Source: Bacillota bacterium (GTDB lineage Bacteria > Bacillota > TC1). From it: a DNA stretch of 64,000 nt. Below the pieces are notes generated by a model. That model saw only the letters and a program-made list of their open reading frames with translations, was not told the DNA's origin and did no database searches. Shown here piece by piece: positions 1 to 7,536 of this stretch. The stretch spans positions 62,001-126,000 of the forward strand of contig JAGXHY010000033.1 of assembly GCA_024635925.1 (NCBI GenBank), written 5' to 3'. A program made the translations under genes and the position numbers. How positions within the stretch are numbered: the first letter of the stretch is position 1; each line of letters starts with the position of its first letter.

Positions 1-74
1 TTTTATTTATTCAAGTTAATTTTATTTATTTAATTAAGTAAGTTATATTATTTTTGGATAATTGTAAATTAACC

Positions 75-103
75 TTTAATTTGATGTTTATAAATGGTAT
101 AAT
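75..103 (+). promoter_or_regulatory. Candidate promoter of ridA/serine region
   Basis: A perfect TATAAT (98-103) lies 40 bp before the ridA start, with a weak -35-like TTTAAT at 75-80 and 17 bp spacing. The -10 is convincing; the -35 is poor. Confidence 0.5.
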
Positions 104-142
104 TACACCATGTGATTAAGTTAAGGAGGTATAAGGAATATT

Positions 143-607
143 ATGTCTTTTGAAAAAAAAATTAGTGAATTAGGAATTGTTATCCCAACCCCTGCTAAAC
201 CTGCGGCCGCATACGAGCCAGGAGTACTTGTGGATGGGATTATTTATGTATCAGGCCAATTGCCTATGTATGAAGGAGTCCTTCAATATAAAGGTATTGT
301 TGGTGTTGATGTTAAAGAGGAAGAGGCTTACAAAGCAGCTCGAACATGTGCAATAAATGCTCTTGGAGTAGTTAAAAGTTTAGCTGGTAGTTTAGACAAT
401 GTTGAAAGAATTATTCAAGTCCAAGGATTTGTAAATTCACATAATAACTTTACAGGCCAACCAAAAGTTATAAATGGGGCTTCTGATGTACTAGCAGAGA
501 TATTTGGTGATGCTGGTAAGCATGCTAGATTTGCTATTGGTAATAGCGGACTTCCACTTGGCGCTTCAGTCGAAGTTGGTATGATCGTTAAAATAAAAAA
601 TAAGTAA
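143..607 (+). CDS. RidA/YjgF family protein, long variant (154 aa)
   Basis: Member of the RidA (YjgF/YER057c/UK114) family, whose best-known members hydrolyse reactive enamine/imine intermediates such as 2-aminoacrylate released by PLP enzymes. The N-terminal block with LGIVIPTP and the VSGQLP motif resemble the roughly 150-residue subgroup rather than classical 125-residue RidA. The conserved Arg that binds the substrate carboxylate is present in HARFAIG, followed by the typical LPLGASVEV strand. A strong AGGAGG site at 124-129 supports the ATG. It sits 26 bp before an aminotransferase and is probably cotranscribed with it, which fits protection of PLP-enzyme metabolism. Family assignment is firm; the substrate is unknown for this subgroup. 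Confidence 0.88.
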   Translation: MSFEKKISELGIVIPTPAKPAAAYEPGVLVDGIIYVSGQLPMYEGVLQYKGIVGVDVKEEEAYKAARTCAINALGVVKSLAGSLDNVERIIQVQGFVNSHNNFTGQPKVINGASDVLAEIFGDAGKHARFAIGNSGLPLGASVEVGMIVKIKNK

Positions 608-633
608 GTTACTTTAAAGGAGGAATTTCAATT

Positions 634-1737
634 ATGTCAATGCATACTCGTTTATTCATTCCAGGTCCTGTTGACGTGGCTACAGATGTATTACTTAAAA
701 TGGCTACCCCACAGATAGGACACAGAACCAAAGAAGCTAGTGTACTTCAAAAAAGCATTCATGATAAAATGCAAAAAGTTTTTTACACTGAAAATAGAAT
801 TATGTTATCAACTTCTTCAGGAAGTGGTTTCATGGAAGGATCTATACGTTCTTGTACAAGAAAGAAAGCTGCGGTTTTCTCAATAGGTGCTTTTGGTGAT
901 AGATGGTATAAAATGGCTGTTGCTAATAATGTTCCAGCTGATAAATTCTCTTCAGAACCTGGTCAGCCAACTCTTCCAGCTGATGTTGAAAAAGCTTTGG
1001 CTACTGGTTTATACGATGTTGTTACAGTTACTCATAATGAAACATCAGTAGGCATTCAAAACCCAGTTGAAGAAATTGGTGAAGTAATTAAAACTTATAA
1101 TGCAGATAAAGCAGATGAAGAAAAAGTTCTTTACTTAGTAGATGCTGTAAGTTCTGCTGCAGGAGCCAAAATTGAAGTTGATGCATGTGGAATTGATTGT
1201 CTTATTACTGCTACTCAAAAAGCATTAGGTTTGCCAGCTGGCTTATCAATATGTTCTTTTTCACAAAGAGCATATAATGCTGCAAAACAAGTTCCATTTA
1301 GAGGACTATATTTTGATATGGTAGAAATTTTCGATACAATTGATAAGAAAAATCACCAATATCCATCAACACCTTCATTAGCTCACATGTTTGCATTAGA
1401 CTATCAACTAGATAGAATTATGCTTGAAGGAATTGAAAATCGTTTTGCAAGACATACTGAGATGTCTAAATATGTTAGAAATTGGGCAAAGAAACATTTT
1501 GGTATATTAGTTACTGATGAAAAATATGCTTCGAAAACATTAACAACAATTTTGAAACCAGAAGGTTTTGATCTTAAAGAATTGAATAAGAGACTTGCTA
1601 TGAGAGGCTATACAGTTTCAGATGGATATGGAAAAATGAAAGATAAAACTTTCAGGATAGCACATATGGCTGATAATACTTTAGCTGATGTTAGAGGACT
1701 ATTATTTGAAATTGAAGATATTTTAGGTTTAAAATAA
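634..1737 (+). CDS. Class-V aminotransferase, serine/phosphoserine type
   Basis: A 367-aa PLP-dependent class-V (fold type I) aminotransferase of the alanine/serine-glyoxylate aminotransferase type. The PLP Lys is expected at about residue 196 in TQKALGLPAGL, and the Asp contacting the pyridine nitrogen is at about 170 in LVDAVSS. The N-terminal IPGPVDV matches the family GPt/v start. Next to a phosphoglycerate dehydrogenase, it most likely performs the phosphohydroxypyruvate-to-phosphoserine step (SerC role), as such proteins do in many anaerobes. A serine-pyruvate or serine-glyoxylate role is the alternative. RBS AGGAGG lies 9-14 bp upstream of the ATG. Confidence 0.85.
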   Translation: MSMHTRLFIPGPVDVATDVLLKMATPQIGHRTKEASVLQKSIHDKMQKVFYTENRIMLSTSSGSGFMEGSIRSCTRKKAAVFSIGAFGDRWYKMAVANNVPADKFSSEPGQPTLPADVEKALATGLYDVVTVTHNETSVGIQNPVEEIGEVIKTYNADKADEEKVLYLVDAVSSAAGAKIEVDACGIDCLITATQKALGLPAGLSICSFSQRAYNAAKQVPFRGLYFDMVEIFDTIDKKNHQYPSTPSLAHMFALDYQLDRIMLEGIENRFARHTEMSKYVRNWAKKHFGILVTDEKYASKTLTTILKPEGFDLKELNKRLAMRGYTVSDGYGKMKDKTFRIAHMADNTLADVRGLLFEIEDILGLK

Positions 1738-1760
1738 TTTAAATTAATATTAATTTAAGA

Positions 1761-1796
1761 TTAATAGAACCAGAAATATATTTCTGGTTCTATTAA
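1761..1796 (+). terminator. Perfect 16-bp inverted repeat between aminotransferase and serA
   Basis: Residues 1761-1776 pair perfectly with 1781-1796 around a TATA loop. The hairpin is followed by AT-rich sequence (ATAATTTT) but only a short T-run, so it may be a weak terminator or an mRNA processing/stability element inside the serine operon. Confidence 0.6.
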
Positions 1797-1818
1797 ATAA
1801 TTTTAGGAGGTATTACAA

Positions 1819-2727
1819 ATGATTAAAGTTTTAGCAAATGATGGAATAGCAAAAAGTGCCGAAGAGGCTATGGTAGATGCTGGTTTTGAAGTAGATACAA
1901 CACATTATGATGGTGCAGAGTTAATTGCAAAATTAAAAGACACTGATGCTGTCGTTATTAGATCAGCTACTAAATTAACTTCTGAAGTTTTTGAAGGTAT
2001 AACTGGTGGAAAATTAAAATTAGCAATTAGAGCCGGTGTAGGGATTGATAATATTGATATTCCTGCTGGCGAAAAAGCTGGAGTGAAAGTTACTAATACT
2101 CCTGCAGCTAGTAGTGATTCAGTAGCTGAGTTAGCATTAGGTCATATGTTTGCAATTGCTAGACACATTGGAATTTCTAATGTAACTATGAGAGAAGGCA
2201 AATGGGAAAAGAAAAATTATGGCGGAGTAGAATTAGCAGGAAAAACATTAGGGATAATTGGCTTTGGAAGAATTGCTAGATCATTAGCTAAAAAAGCTCA
2301 AGCTCTTGGAATGTCTATTATTTATACAGATTTCATAGGTGAAGTAGAAGGTTTTAGTGATTTTAAATTCATGTCAGAAAATGATGTTATTAAAAATGCG
2401 GATTTTCTTTCTTTACATATTCCTTTTGATAAAAACAAGGGAGCAACTATTAGTAAAGATCAATTTGCAATAATGAAAGATGGATCATATTTAATCAATT
2501 GTGCTCGTGGTGGTGTTGTTGATGAAGCTGCTCTTCTTGATGCTTTAAATAGTGGAAAAATAGCTGCTGCTGGAATTGATGTATATGAAAAAGAACCAAC
2601 AAGCAATACTGCTTTAATTAACCATCCTAAAGTTTCAGTAACACCTCACATTGGAGCAGCTACAAGTGAAGCTCAAAAGAGAATAGGTGCTGAAGTAGTC
2701 GAATTAATTAAAAACTTTGAGTTTTAG
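1819..2727 (+). CDS. serA: D-3-phosphoglycerate dehydrogenase, short form without ACT domain
   Basis: A 302-aa D-isomer-specific 2-hydroxyacid dehydrogenase that would oxidise 3-phosphoglycerate with NAD+ to start serine synthesis. The Rossmann motif GFGRIA is at 148-153. The catalytic set is visible: Arg in NCARGG (about 230), Glu in YEKEP (about 259) and His in TPHIGA (about 277). The chain ends soon after, with no C-terminal ACT domain, so allosteric serine inhibition through ACT is not expected. Adjacency to the aminotransferase and DUF1015 protein supports SerA over other hydroxyacid dehydrogenases. RBS AGGAGG at 1805-1810. Confidence 0.88.
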   Translation: MIKVLANDGIAKSAEEAMVDAGFEVDTTHYDGAELIAKLKDTDAVVIRSATKLTSEVFEGITGGKLKLAIRAGVGIDNIDIPAGEKAGVKVTNTPAASSDSVAELALGHMFAIARHIGISNVTMREGKWEKKNYGGVELAGKTLGIIGFGRIARSLAKKAQALGMSIIYTDFIGEVEGFSDFKFMSENDVIKNADFLSLHIPFDKNKGATISKDQFAIMKDGSYLINCARGGVVDEAALLDALNSGKIAAAGIDVYEKEPTSNTALINHPKVSVTPHIGAATSEAQKRIGAEVVELIKNFEF

Positions 2728-2741
2728 TAGGGAGGTATTAA

Positions 2742-3989
2742 ATGGCAGTTGTAAGACCTTTTAAAGGACTACGTCCAAAGAATCAAGAAATAGCTGAAAA
2801 TATGATTTCTTTACCTTATGACGTGATGAATAGAAAAGAAGCAAAAGAGATGGCTGGAAATAATCCATATTCTTTCTTAAAAATAGTAAGATCAGAGATC
2901 AATTTAGATGACTCAGTTGATGCTTACTCAAAAGAAGTATATGAAAAGGCCAAATCAGTACTAAATAGTTGGACTGATGAAGGTGTTTTAGTTCAAGATA
3001 AAAAACCAGTATTTTATATTTACAGACAAATAATGGAAGAACGAGTACAAACAGGCATAGTTGGGTGTACATCTATCGATGATTATATGAATGATATAAT
3101 AAAAAAACATGAATTTACTAGAAAAGAAAAAGAGTTAGATAGAATAAATCATTTCGATATTACAGATGCCAATACAGAACCAGTTTTTCTTACTTATAAA
3201 AAAAATATGAGAATCAATGAAATTATTAACGAATGGATTGATGAGAACAAAGCGACTTATGAGGTAGTAACTGATGATGGTATAGCTCACATAGTATGGG
3301 TTTTAGATGAACCGAAATTAGTTGAAGAAATATCATCTATTTTTGCAGATATTAAATATCTATATATAGCAGATGGACATCATAGATCTGCTTCAGCTGT
3401 AGAAACAGGCAAAAAAAGAAGACTAGAAAAGCCTGATTATACAGGAGAAGAAGAATTTAACAGATTCCTTGCTGTTATTTTTCCCGATGAAGATTTATAT
3501 GTAATGGATTATAATAGAGTTATAAAAGACCTTAATGGTTTGACTAAAGTTGATTTTCTTGCAAGAATTGAAGAAAAATTCATAGTTAAAGAAGCAACAA
3601 TTAGCCCTTATAAACCTCTTAAAAAGAAAGAGTATGGTATGTTTTTAGAAGGAGATTGGTATGTTTTAACCCCTAAAGAAGGGAGTTATCCTGCTAAGGA
3701 CCCTGTACTTAGTTTAGATGCAGCCATATTACAAAATAATTTGCTAGCACCTATTCTAGGCATAGAAGACCCAAGGACTGACAAAAGAATTGATTTTATA
3801 GGAGGAATTAGAGGACTAAAAGAACTAGAAAAAAGAGTAAATGAAGATATGAAAGTTGCTTTTGCTCTATATCCTGTAACAATTGATGATTTAATGGGTG
3901 TAGCAGATGCTGGAAAAGTAATGCCTCCTAAATCAACCTGGTTTGAACCTAAATTAAGAAGTGGTTTATTTGTACATAAACTAAATTAA
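2742..3989 (+). CDS. DUF1015 family protein of the serine cluster
   Basis: A 415-aa protein matching DUF1015 (PF06245): N-terminal RPFKGLRP, the SLPYDV block at about 23-28, HEFTRKEKE at about 123, and DGHHR at 211-215 (inside LYIADGHHRSASA). No function is established to my knowledge. The DGHHR motif recalls the ParB/sulfiredoxin-fold serine kinase SerK, which interconverts serine and O-phosphoserine. It lies 14 bp after serA and no serB homologue is visible nearby, so a role in the last serine step is possible but only inferred. The gene ends just before a strong hairpin terminator. Confidence 0.85.
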   Translation: MAVVRPFKGLRPKNQEIAENMISLPYDVMNRKEAKEMAGNNPYSFLKIVRSEINLDDSVDAYSKEVYEKAKSVLNSWTDEGVLVQDKKPVFYIYRQIMEERVQTGIVGCTSIDDYMNDIIKKHEFTRKEKELDRINHFDITDANTEPVFLTYKKNMRINEIINEWIDENKATYEVVTDDGIAHIVWVLDEPKLVEEISSIFADIKYLYIADGHHRSASAVETGKKRRLEKPDYTGEEEFNRFLAVIFPDEDLYVMDYNRVIKDLNGLTKVDFLARIEEKFIVKEATISPYKPLKKKEYGMFLEGDWYVLTPKEGSYPAKDPVLSLDAAILQNNLLAPILGIEDPRTDKRIDFIGGIRGLKELEKRVNEDMKVAFALYPVTIDDLMGVADAGKVMPPKSTWFEPKLRSGLFVHKLN

Positions 3990-3997
3990 ACTTTTAA

Positions 3998-4029
3998 GCC
4001 TCTAAGATTTACTTAGAGGCTATTTTCTT
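3998..4029 (+). terminator. Rho-independent terminator of the serine operon
   Basis: Nine-bp stem GCCTCTAAG (3998-4006) / CTTAGAGGC (4012-4020) with a five-base loop, followed by TATTTTCTT. Confidence 0.85.
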
Positions 4030-4035
4030 AGAATA

Positions 4036-4063
4036 TTGACAAAAGGAGCTAAAAAGGTATAAT
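4036..4063 (+). promoter_or_regulatory. Consensus sigma-A promoter of the Fur-family gene
   Basis: TTGACA (4036-4041), 16-bp spacer, TATAAT (4058-4063). The position 41 bp before the ATG and just after a terminator makes it the clear promoter of the regulator gene. Confidence 0.88.
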
Positions 4064-4104
4064 GAAAATAGAATTATAATAATTCCAATCTGAAAGGAAA
4101 TAAC

Positions 4105-4521
4105 ATGATTGATAATAATATTAACTTAGTTACAAGACTAAAAGAATTCAACATAAAACCATCTATTCAAAGAATTGAAATACTTGAATACCTTATGAAT
4201 AATAGAATCCATCCTAATATAGAAGCTATATATACTACGTTAGCTAAAAAGATGCCTACATTATCAAAAGCTACTGTTTACAATACTTTAGATTTATTTG
4301 CTAAAAAAGGACTTGCTATTCGATTATATATAGAACCAAAAGAAGTTAGATATGATATAAGAACAGATTTGCATGGACATTTTAAATGTGAAAAATGTAA
4401 AAAAATAGAAGATATAAAAATATATAACCTTGAGACTGAACTTAATAAAAAAGAGCATAACAGCATAATTTATGCTGAAGAAATAAATTATAGAGGTATT
4501 TGCGAAGCTTGTGCCAAATAA
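4105..4521 (+). CDS. Fur/PerR family metalloregulator
   Basis: A 138-aa Fur-superfamily transcription regulator. The winged-helix recognition segment TLSKATVYNTLDLF is at about 52-65. A structural zinc site is formed by two CxxC pairs (C95/C98 and C133/C136), and the HGHFKCEKC motif is typical of PerR. It probably senses peroxide or metal (Fe/Mn) and represses oxidative-stress or metal genes. PerR is favoured over Fur or Zur by overall similarity to clostridial PerR, but this cannot be proved here. It is monocistronic, with its own promoter and terminator. Confidence 0.85.
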   Translation: MIDNNINLVTRLKEFNIKPSIQRIEILEYLMNNRIHPNIEAIYTTLAKKMPTLSKATVYNTLDLFAKKGLAIRLYIEPKEVRYDIRTDLHGHFKCEKCKKIEDIKIYNLETELNKKEHNSIIYAEEINYRGICEACAK

Positions 4522-4600
4522 AAAAGGTTATTGCTAGAGAATATTGAAACTTACATTGATTATGGAAAAGGAATAATTAGTAGAAAAATATATAATTTAA

Positions 4601-4632
4601 CAAGAGACTTTAAAAAAGTCTCTTGTTTTTTT
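4601..4632 (+). terminator. Rho-independent terminator after the Fur-family gene
   Basis: Ten-bp stem CAAGAGACTT (4601-4610) / AAGTCTCTTG (4616-4625), followed by a run of seven T. Confidence 0.9.
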
Positions 4633-4744
4633 GTTTTTAAATAAAAAAGGTGTATATATAGCAAAATATATGTATTGTAGGTAGGTTAATAAAGTTATAT
4701 ACTTATATAAGTGAATTGAAATAAATTTATAAAAGGAGAACTTT

Positions 4745-6181
4745 ATGGATCTTTTTAGATTACTATTTATCATAACCCTCATTCTTTATATATTATTTGT
4801 TTTATCATTTGTTTTTTTAGAAAAAAGAAAAACTAATAGTCTAATTTCATGGTTATTGGTATTTATTATGTTTCCATTTGTCGGGTTTTTAATATATTTA
4901 ATTTTTGGAAGAAATATGAGTAAAAAGAAAATAAATGAATTATTCAAAACTCGTGAAAATTTAAAAGAAGAAGTTAAAGAAAAAACTGAAAATATTTATG
5001 ATTTAAATAAAAAAGATCAATATAAAGAACTTTCAAAAAGTATTGATTCACTTGAACTAACAAATAGTTTATCAGAAACAGGAATCCATTTTAATAATGA
5101 AGTAAAAATATTCACTGATGGGGAAGCAAAATTCAATCAACTTTTAAAAGATATTGAAAATGCAAAAGAAGAAATTCATATTCTTTATTTTATATATAAA
5201 AATGATAATCTAGGTAAAAAAGTAAGAGATTTACTTATAGAAAAAGCTAAACAAGGAGTAGAGGTAAGATTACTCCTTGATCATTTTGGCTCATTTGATG
5301 TAGGAGGAAAATTTTTTAAAGAATTGAAAGAAGTGGGAGGAAAGTTTTCTTTCTCTTATCCTATGTCTCTAAAAAATCTTCAGCTAAATAATAGGAATCA
5401 TAGAAAGATTACTATTATAGATAGAGAAATCGCCTACATAGGAGGATTTAATCTAGGAGATGAATATTTAGGAAAAGATCCTAAAAGTGGCTATTGGAGA
5501 GATACTCATATAAAAATAAAAGGGGCCGGAATTATTGATTTACAATTAAGATTTTTATACGATTGGAAAAATGCAGGCAATGATGACATAATTATTAATC
5601 AAGATATGTTTGCTAAAGATAAATTAGGTGGTGATATTCCAATACAAATCTTATCAAGTGGACCAGATTCTCAGTCTGAAGCAATAAAGTTTGCATATAT
5701 TGAAATGATTAATAACGCTAAAGATTATATATATATACAAACACCATATTTTATCCCTGATGAATCTCTTAGTGATGCTATAAAAATTGCTTTAATAAGA
5801 GGAGTTGATGTAAAGATTATGATACCTAATAAGCAGGATCATATTTTTGTATATTGGGCAACTTACTCATATGTGGGAGATCTATTACCTTTAGGTTTAA
5901 AAGCATATATATATGAAAATGGGTTTTTACATGCTAAAACTATAGTAATTGATGATAAAATAGTTAGCATAGGAAGTGCGAATTTCGATAAAAGAAGTTT
6001 TAAGCTTAGCTTTGAAAGTAATGCATTTTTATATGGAGATAAAATTGGAATAGAAATGAGAGAAATCTTTGTAAATGATTTAAAATACAGCAAAAAACTA
6101 ACTTTGGAAAAATATAAAAGGAGGTCAATCCCAATAAGAATAAAAGAACCAATAAGTAGACTAATTTCACCTTTATTATGA
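4745..6181 (+). CDS. cls: Cardiolipin synthase (phospholipase D superfamily)
   Basis: A 478-aa membrane enzyme condensing two phosphatidylglycerol molecules into cardiolipin and glycerol. There are two N-terminal membrane segments (about 5-25 and 33-54). Two HKD catalytic motifs follow: HRKITIID (H219, K221, D226) and HAKTIVIDD (H396, K398, D403), each followed by the GG/GSANFD block. Length and layout match bacterial ClsA-type enzymes. The start has an AAAGGAG site 8 bp upstream. Its stop overlaps the start of the prepilin-peptidase-like gene by 4 bp, implying translational coupling. Confidence 0.93.
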   Translation: MDLFRLLFIITLILYILFVLSFVFLEKRKTNSLISWLLVFIMFPFVGFLIYLIFGRNMSKKKINELFKTRENLKEEVKEKTENIYDLNKKDQYKELSKSIDSLELTNSLSETGIHFNNEVKIFTDGEAKFNQLLKDIENAKEEIHILYFIYKNDNLGKKVRDLLIEKAKQGVEVRLLLDHFGSFDVGGKFFKELKEVGGKFSFSYPMSLKNLQLNNRNHRKITIIDREIAYIGGFNLGDEYLGKDPKSGYWRDTHIKIKGAGIIDLQLRFLYDWKNAGNDDIIINQDMFAKDKLGGDIPIQILSSGPDSQSEAIKFAYIEMINNAKDYIYIQTPYFIPDESLSDAIKIALIRGVDVKIMIPNKQDHIFVYWATYSYVGDLLPLGLKAYIYENGFLHAKTIVIDDKIVSIGSANFDKRSFKLSFESNAFLYGDKIGIEMREIFVNDLKYSKKLTLEKYKRRSIPIRIKEPISRLISPLL

Positions 6182-6585
6182 TATTAGAAATTATTATTAT
6201 TTCATTTCTTATAATAATAACTGACATCTTTTTTTTAAGAATACCAAATATTTTGTGTACTATTCTTTTTTTGTTTACTGTTGTATTCATTTTAAGTTTT
6301 GGTCTGTATGTTAATGTTTTAGGAGCTTTAATAGGATTAATAATATTTTTATTTACGTATATATTTTCTCTAGGAAAAATAGGAGAGGGAGATATAAAAA
6401 TTATACCATCTCTAGGCTTGATTTTAGGATTTCCGGGTATATTATTACTTATATTTATCGCTTCAATAATGAGCATAGGATTTTTTATGTTAAATAAAAA
6501 AAGAAAGGTGCAAGTTTTACCTTTTGCACCTTTCTTATTTATTTCTCTACTTATTATTTTGCTATACGAATGTTGTTCTTTCTAA
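6178..6585 (+). CDS. Small A24 prepilin-peptidase-like membrane protein
   Basis: A 135-aa hydrophobic protein of the A24 (type IV prepilin peptidase/preflagellin peptidase) family. The two catalytic Asp are visible: D16 in the ITDIFFLRIPN block and D72 in GEGD (69-72). The C-terminal PFAPFL motif typical of the family is also present. It lacks the N-terminal methylase domain, as in TadV/CpaA-type peptidases of Flp/Tad pili. It overlaps cls by 4 bp. No pilin genes are visible in the window, but the converging neighbour is a CpaF-like relic. The terminator of that neighbour lies inside this coding sequence. Confidence 0.82.
   Translation: MILEIIIISFLIIITDIFFLRIPNILCTILFLFTVVFILSFGLYVNVLGALIGLIIFLFTYIFSLGKIGEGDIKIIPSLGLILGFPGILLLIFIASIMSIGFFMLNKKRKVQVLPFAPFLFISLLIILLYECCSF
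6495..6536 (-). terminator. Minus-strand terminator embedded in the 3' coding end of the A24 gene
   Basis: Perfect 13-bp stem (6501-6513 with 6524-6536, ten-base loop). Read on the minus strand, the hairpin is followed by seven T (complement of the A-run at 6495-6503), which makes a canonical terminator 26 nt past the stop of the minus-strand gene. On the plus strand it is followed only by ATTTATTTC. Confidence 0.8.
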
Positions 6586-7065
6586 TTTACCTTGGTTATT
6601 TTGAACAACTTTTACAATTTTCGCAATTTTTTTAACATCATTTTCGTCTTTAGTACACTCAATTAATTGATAAGTTTTTGTGGCTTCATTATTTGATGCG
6701 TAAACATCTTTTAGCAACTTCATTACTGAAAAACTATGATCTGCATCTTTGATTGTAATAATACTTACATTTTCTTTAGAAAGTATATTTAACAAAAGTG
6801 ATGGATAATCGACTTCTTTTAAGTCACCAATTAAATAATAATTAGCTGAATCATCATTAAGATCATTTTCTATATTTCTTACAGGTTTCAATTTACCAAC
6901 TCCTTGAGCTACAGTGCCTAAGGTAGCTAATAAAGGTAAAATGCCATGACCGCGATGTCCTGAAATAATAATATTATCTTTGTTAGATATAGCAGTTTCA
7001 AGATATTCTGCTTGTGATTCTGTCATAAATTTTTGATCAATTAATTTTTTTATCATTTGATTCAT
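6562..7065 (-). CDS. Degenerate CpaF/VirB11-like ATPase fragment (pseudo-ATPase)
   Basis: A 167-aa protein that aligns by eye with the C-terminal half of CpaF/VirB11 secretion ATPases. NIIISGHRGHGILPLLATL (31-49) occupies the place of the Walker A segment NILISGGTGSGKTTLLNAL but has lost the GKT. GDLKEVDYPSLLLNIL and SIITIKDADHSFSVMKLL (about 80-117) parallel the GEVRG...TIHANSP...RL region with the catalytic residues altered. It therefore should not hydrolyse ATP. It has an intact reading frame and an AGGAGG site upstream, so it looks maintained rather than decaying. It converges on the A24 peptidase gene and overlaps it by 24 bp. The function is unknown. Confidence 0.65.
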   Translation of the reverse strand: MNQMIKKLIDQKFMTESQAEYLETAISNKDNIIISGHRGHGILPLLATLGTVAQGVGKLKPVRNIENDLNDDSANYYLIGDLKEVDYPSLLLNILSKENVSIITIKDADHSFSVMKLLKDVYASNNEATKTYQLIECTKDENDVKKIAKIVKVVQNNQGKLERTTFV

Positions 7066-7205
7066 AATTTATCCTCCTTTAATTTTATTCCCAAACAATT
7101 ATACCATAAATATAGAATATGTGTAATCAGTTTTAAAGATCAAAATTAAATAGTAAGATGAATGTGAAAATTAACTGAACTTTAAGTGGAATGTTTATTG
7201 GACTG

Positions 7206-7234
7206 TTGATATTATTTAATAAGTAATATATAAT
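7206..7234 (+). promoter_or_regulatory. Sigma-A promoter of the XRE regulator
   Basis: TTGATA (7206-7211), 17-bp spacer, TATAAT (7229-7234), 35 bp before the ATG. Confidence 0.75.
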
Positions 7235-7269
7235 TAAGTCACAACAAATCTATAAAAAGGAGCGAGCAG

Positions 7270-7461
7270 ATGAAGAAGGAGAAAATCAAAGAAAAAAGAT
7301 TAAAAATGGGTTTTTCTCAGGAAAGTCTTGCTAGAAAAATTGGTGTCACTAGACAGACTATTAATTTGATCGAAGCTGGCAAGTATAATCCTAGTTTAAA
7401 GATTTGCAAAGGCATTGCAAGAGAGCTAAATGCTACTTTAGACGAGTTATTTGGAGATTAA
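7270..7461 (+). CDS. Small XRE-family HTH regulator
   Basis: A 63-aa single-domain Cro/CI-type helix-turn-helix protein. The segment SQESLARKIGVTRQTINLIEAGKYNPSL (two helices, about 15-42) is typical of the YgzD/YozG-like group of minimal XRE regulators in Firmicutes. These often sit beside membrane proteins, but here it stands alone between two transcription units. The RBS AAAGGAG precedes the ATG. The target is unknown. Confidence 0.88.
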   Translation: MKKEKIKEKRLKMGFSQESLARKIGVTRQTINLIEAGKYNPSLKICKGIARELNATLDELFGD

Positions 7462-7481
7462 AATTTAACTAATTGAACAGC

Positions 7482-7512
7482 AAAAAGGATGAAGATTATC
7501 TTCATCCTTTTT
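7482..7512. terminator. Bidirectional terminator
   Basis: AAAAAGGATGAAG (7482-7494) pairs with CTTCATCCTTTTT (7500-7512). A and T runs on both flanks let it end the XRE transcript on the plus strand and the ATPase operon on the minus strand. Confidence 0.85.
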
Positions 7513-7536
7513 ACCGTTCATATAAATTATAAGAAT

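Noticed and set aside
6006-6476. Minus-strand frame of 156 codons opposite cls and the A24 gene
   Set aside because: It is opposite two recognisable genes with catalytic motifs; no ribosome site.
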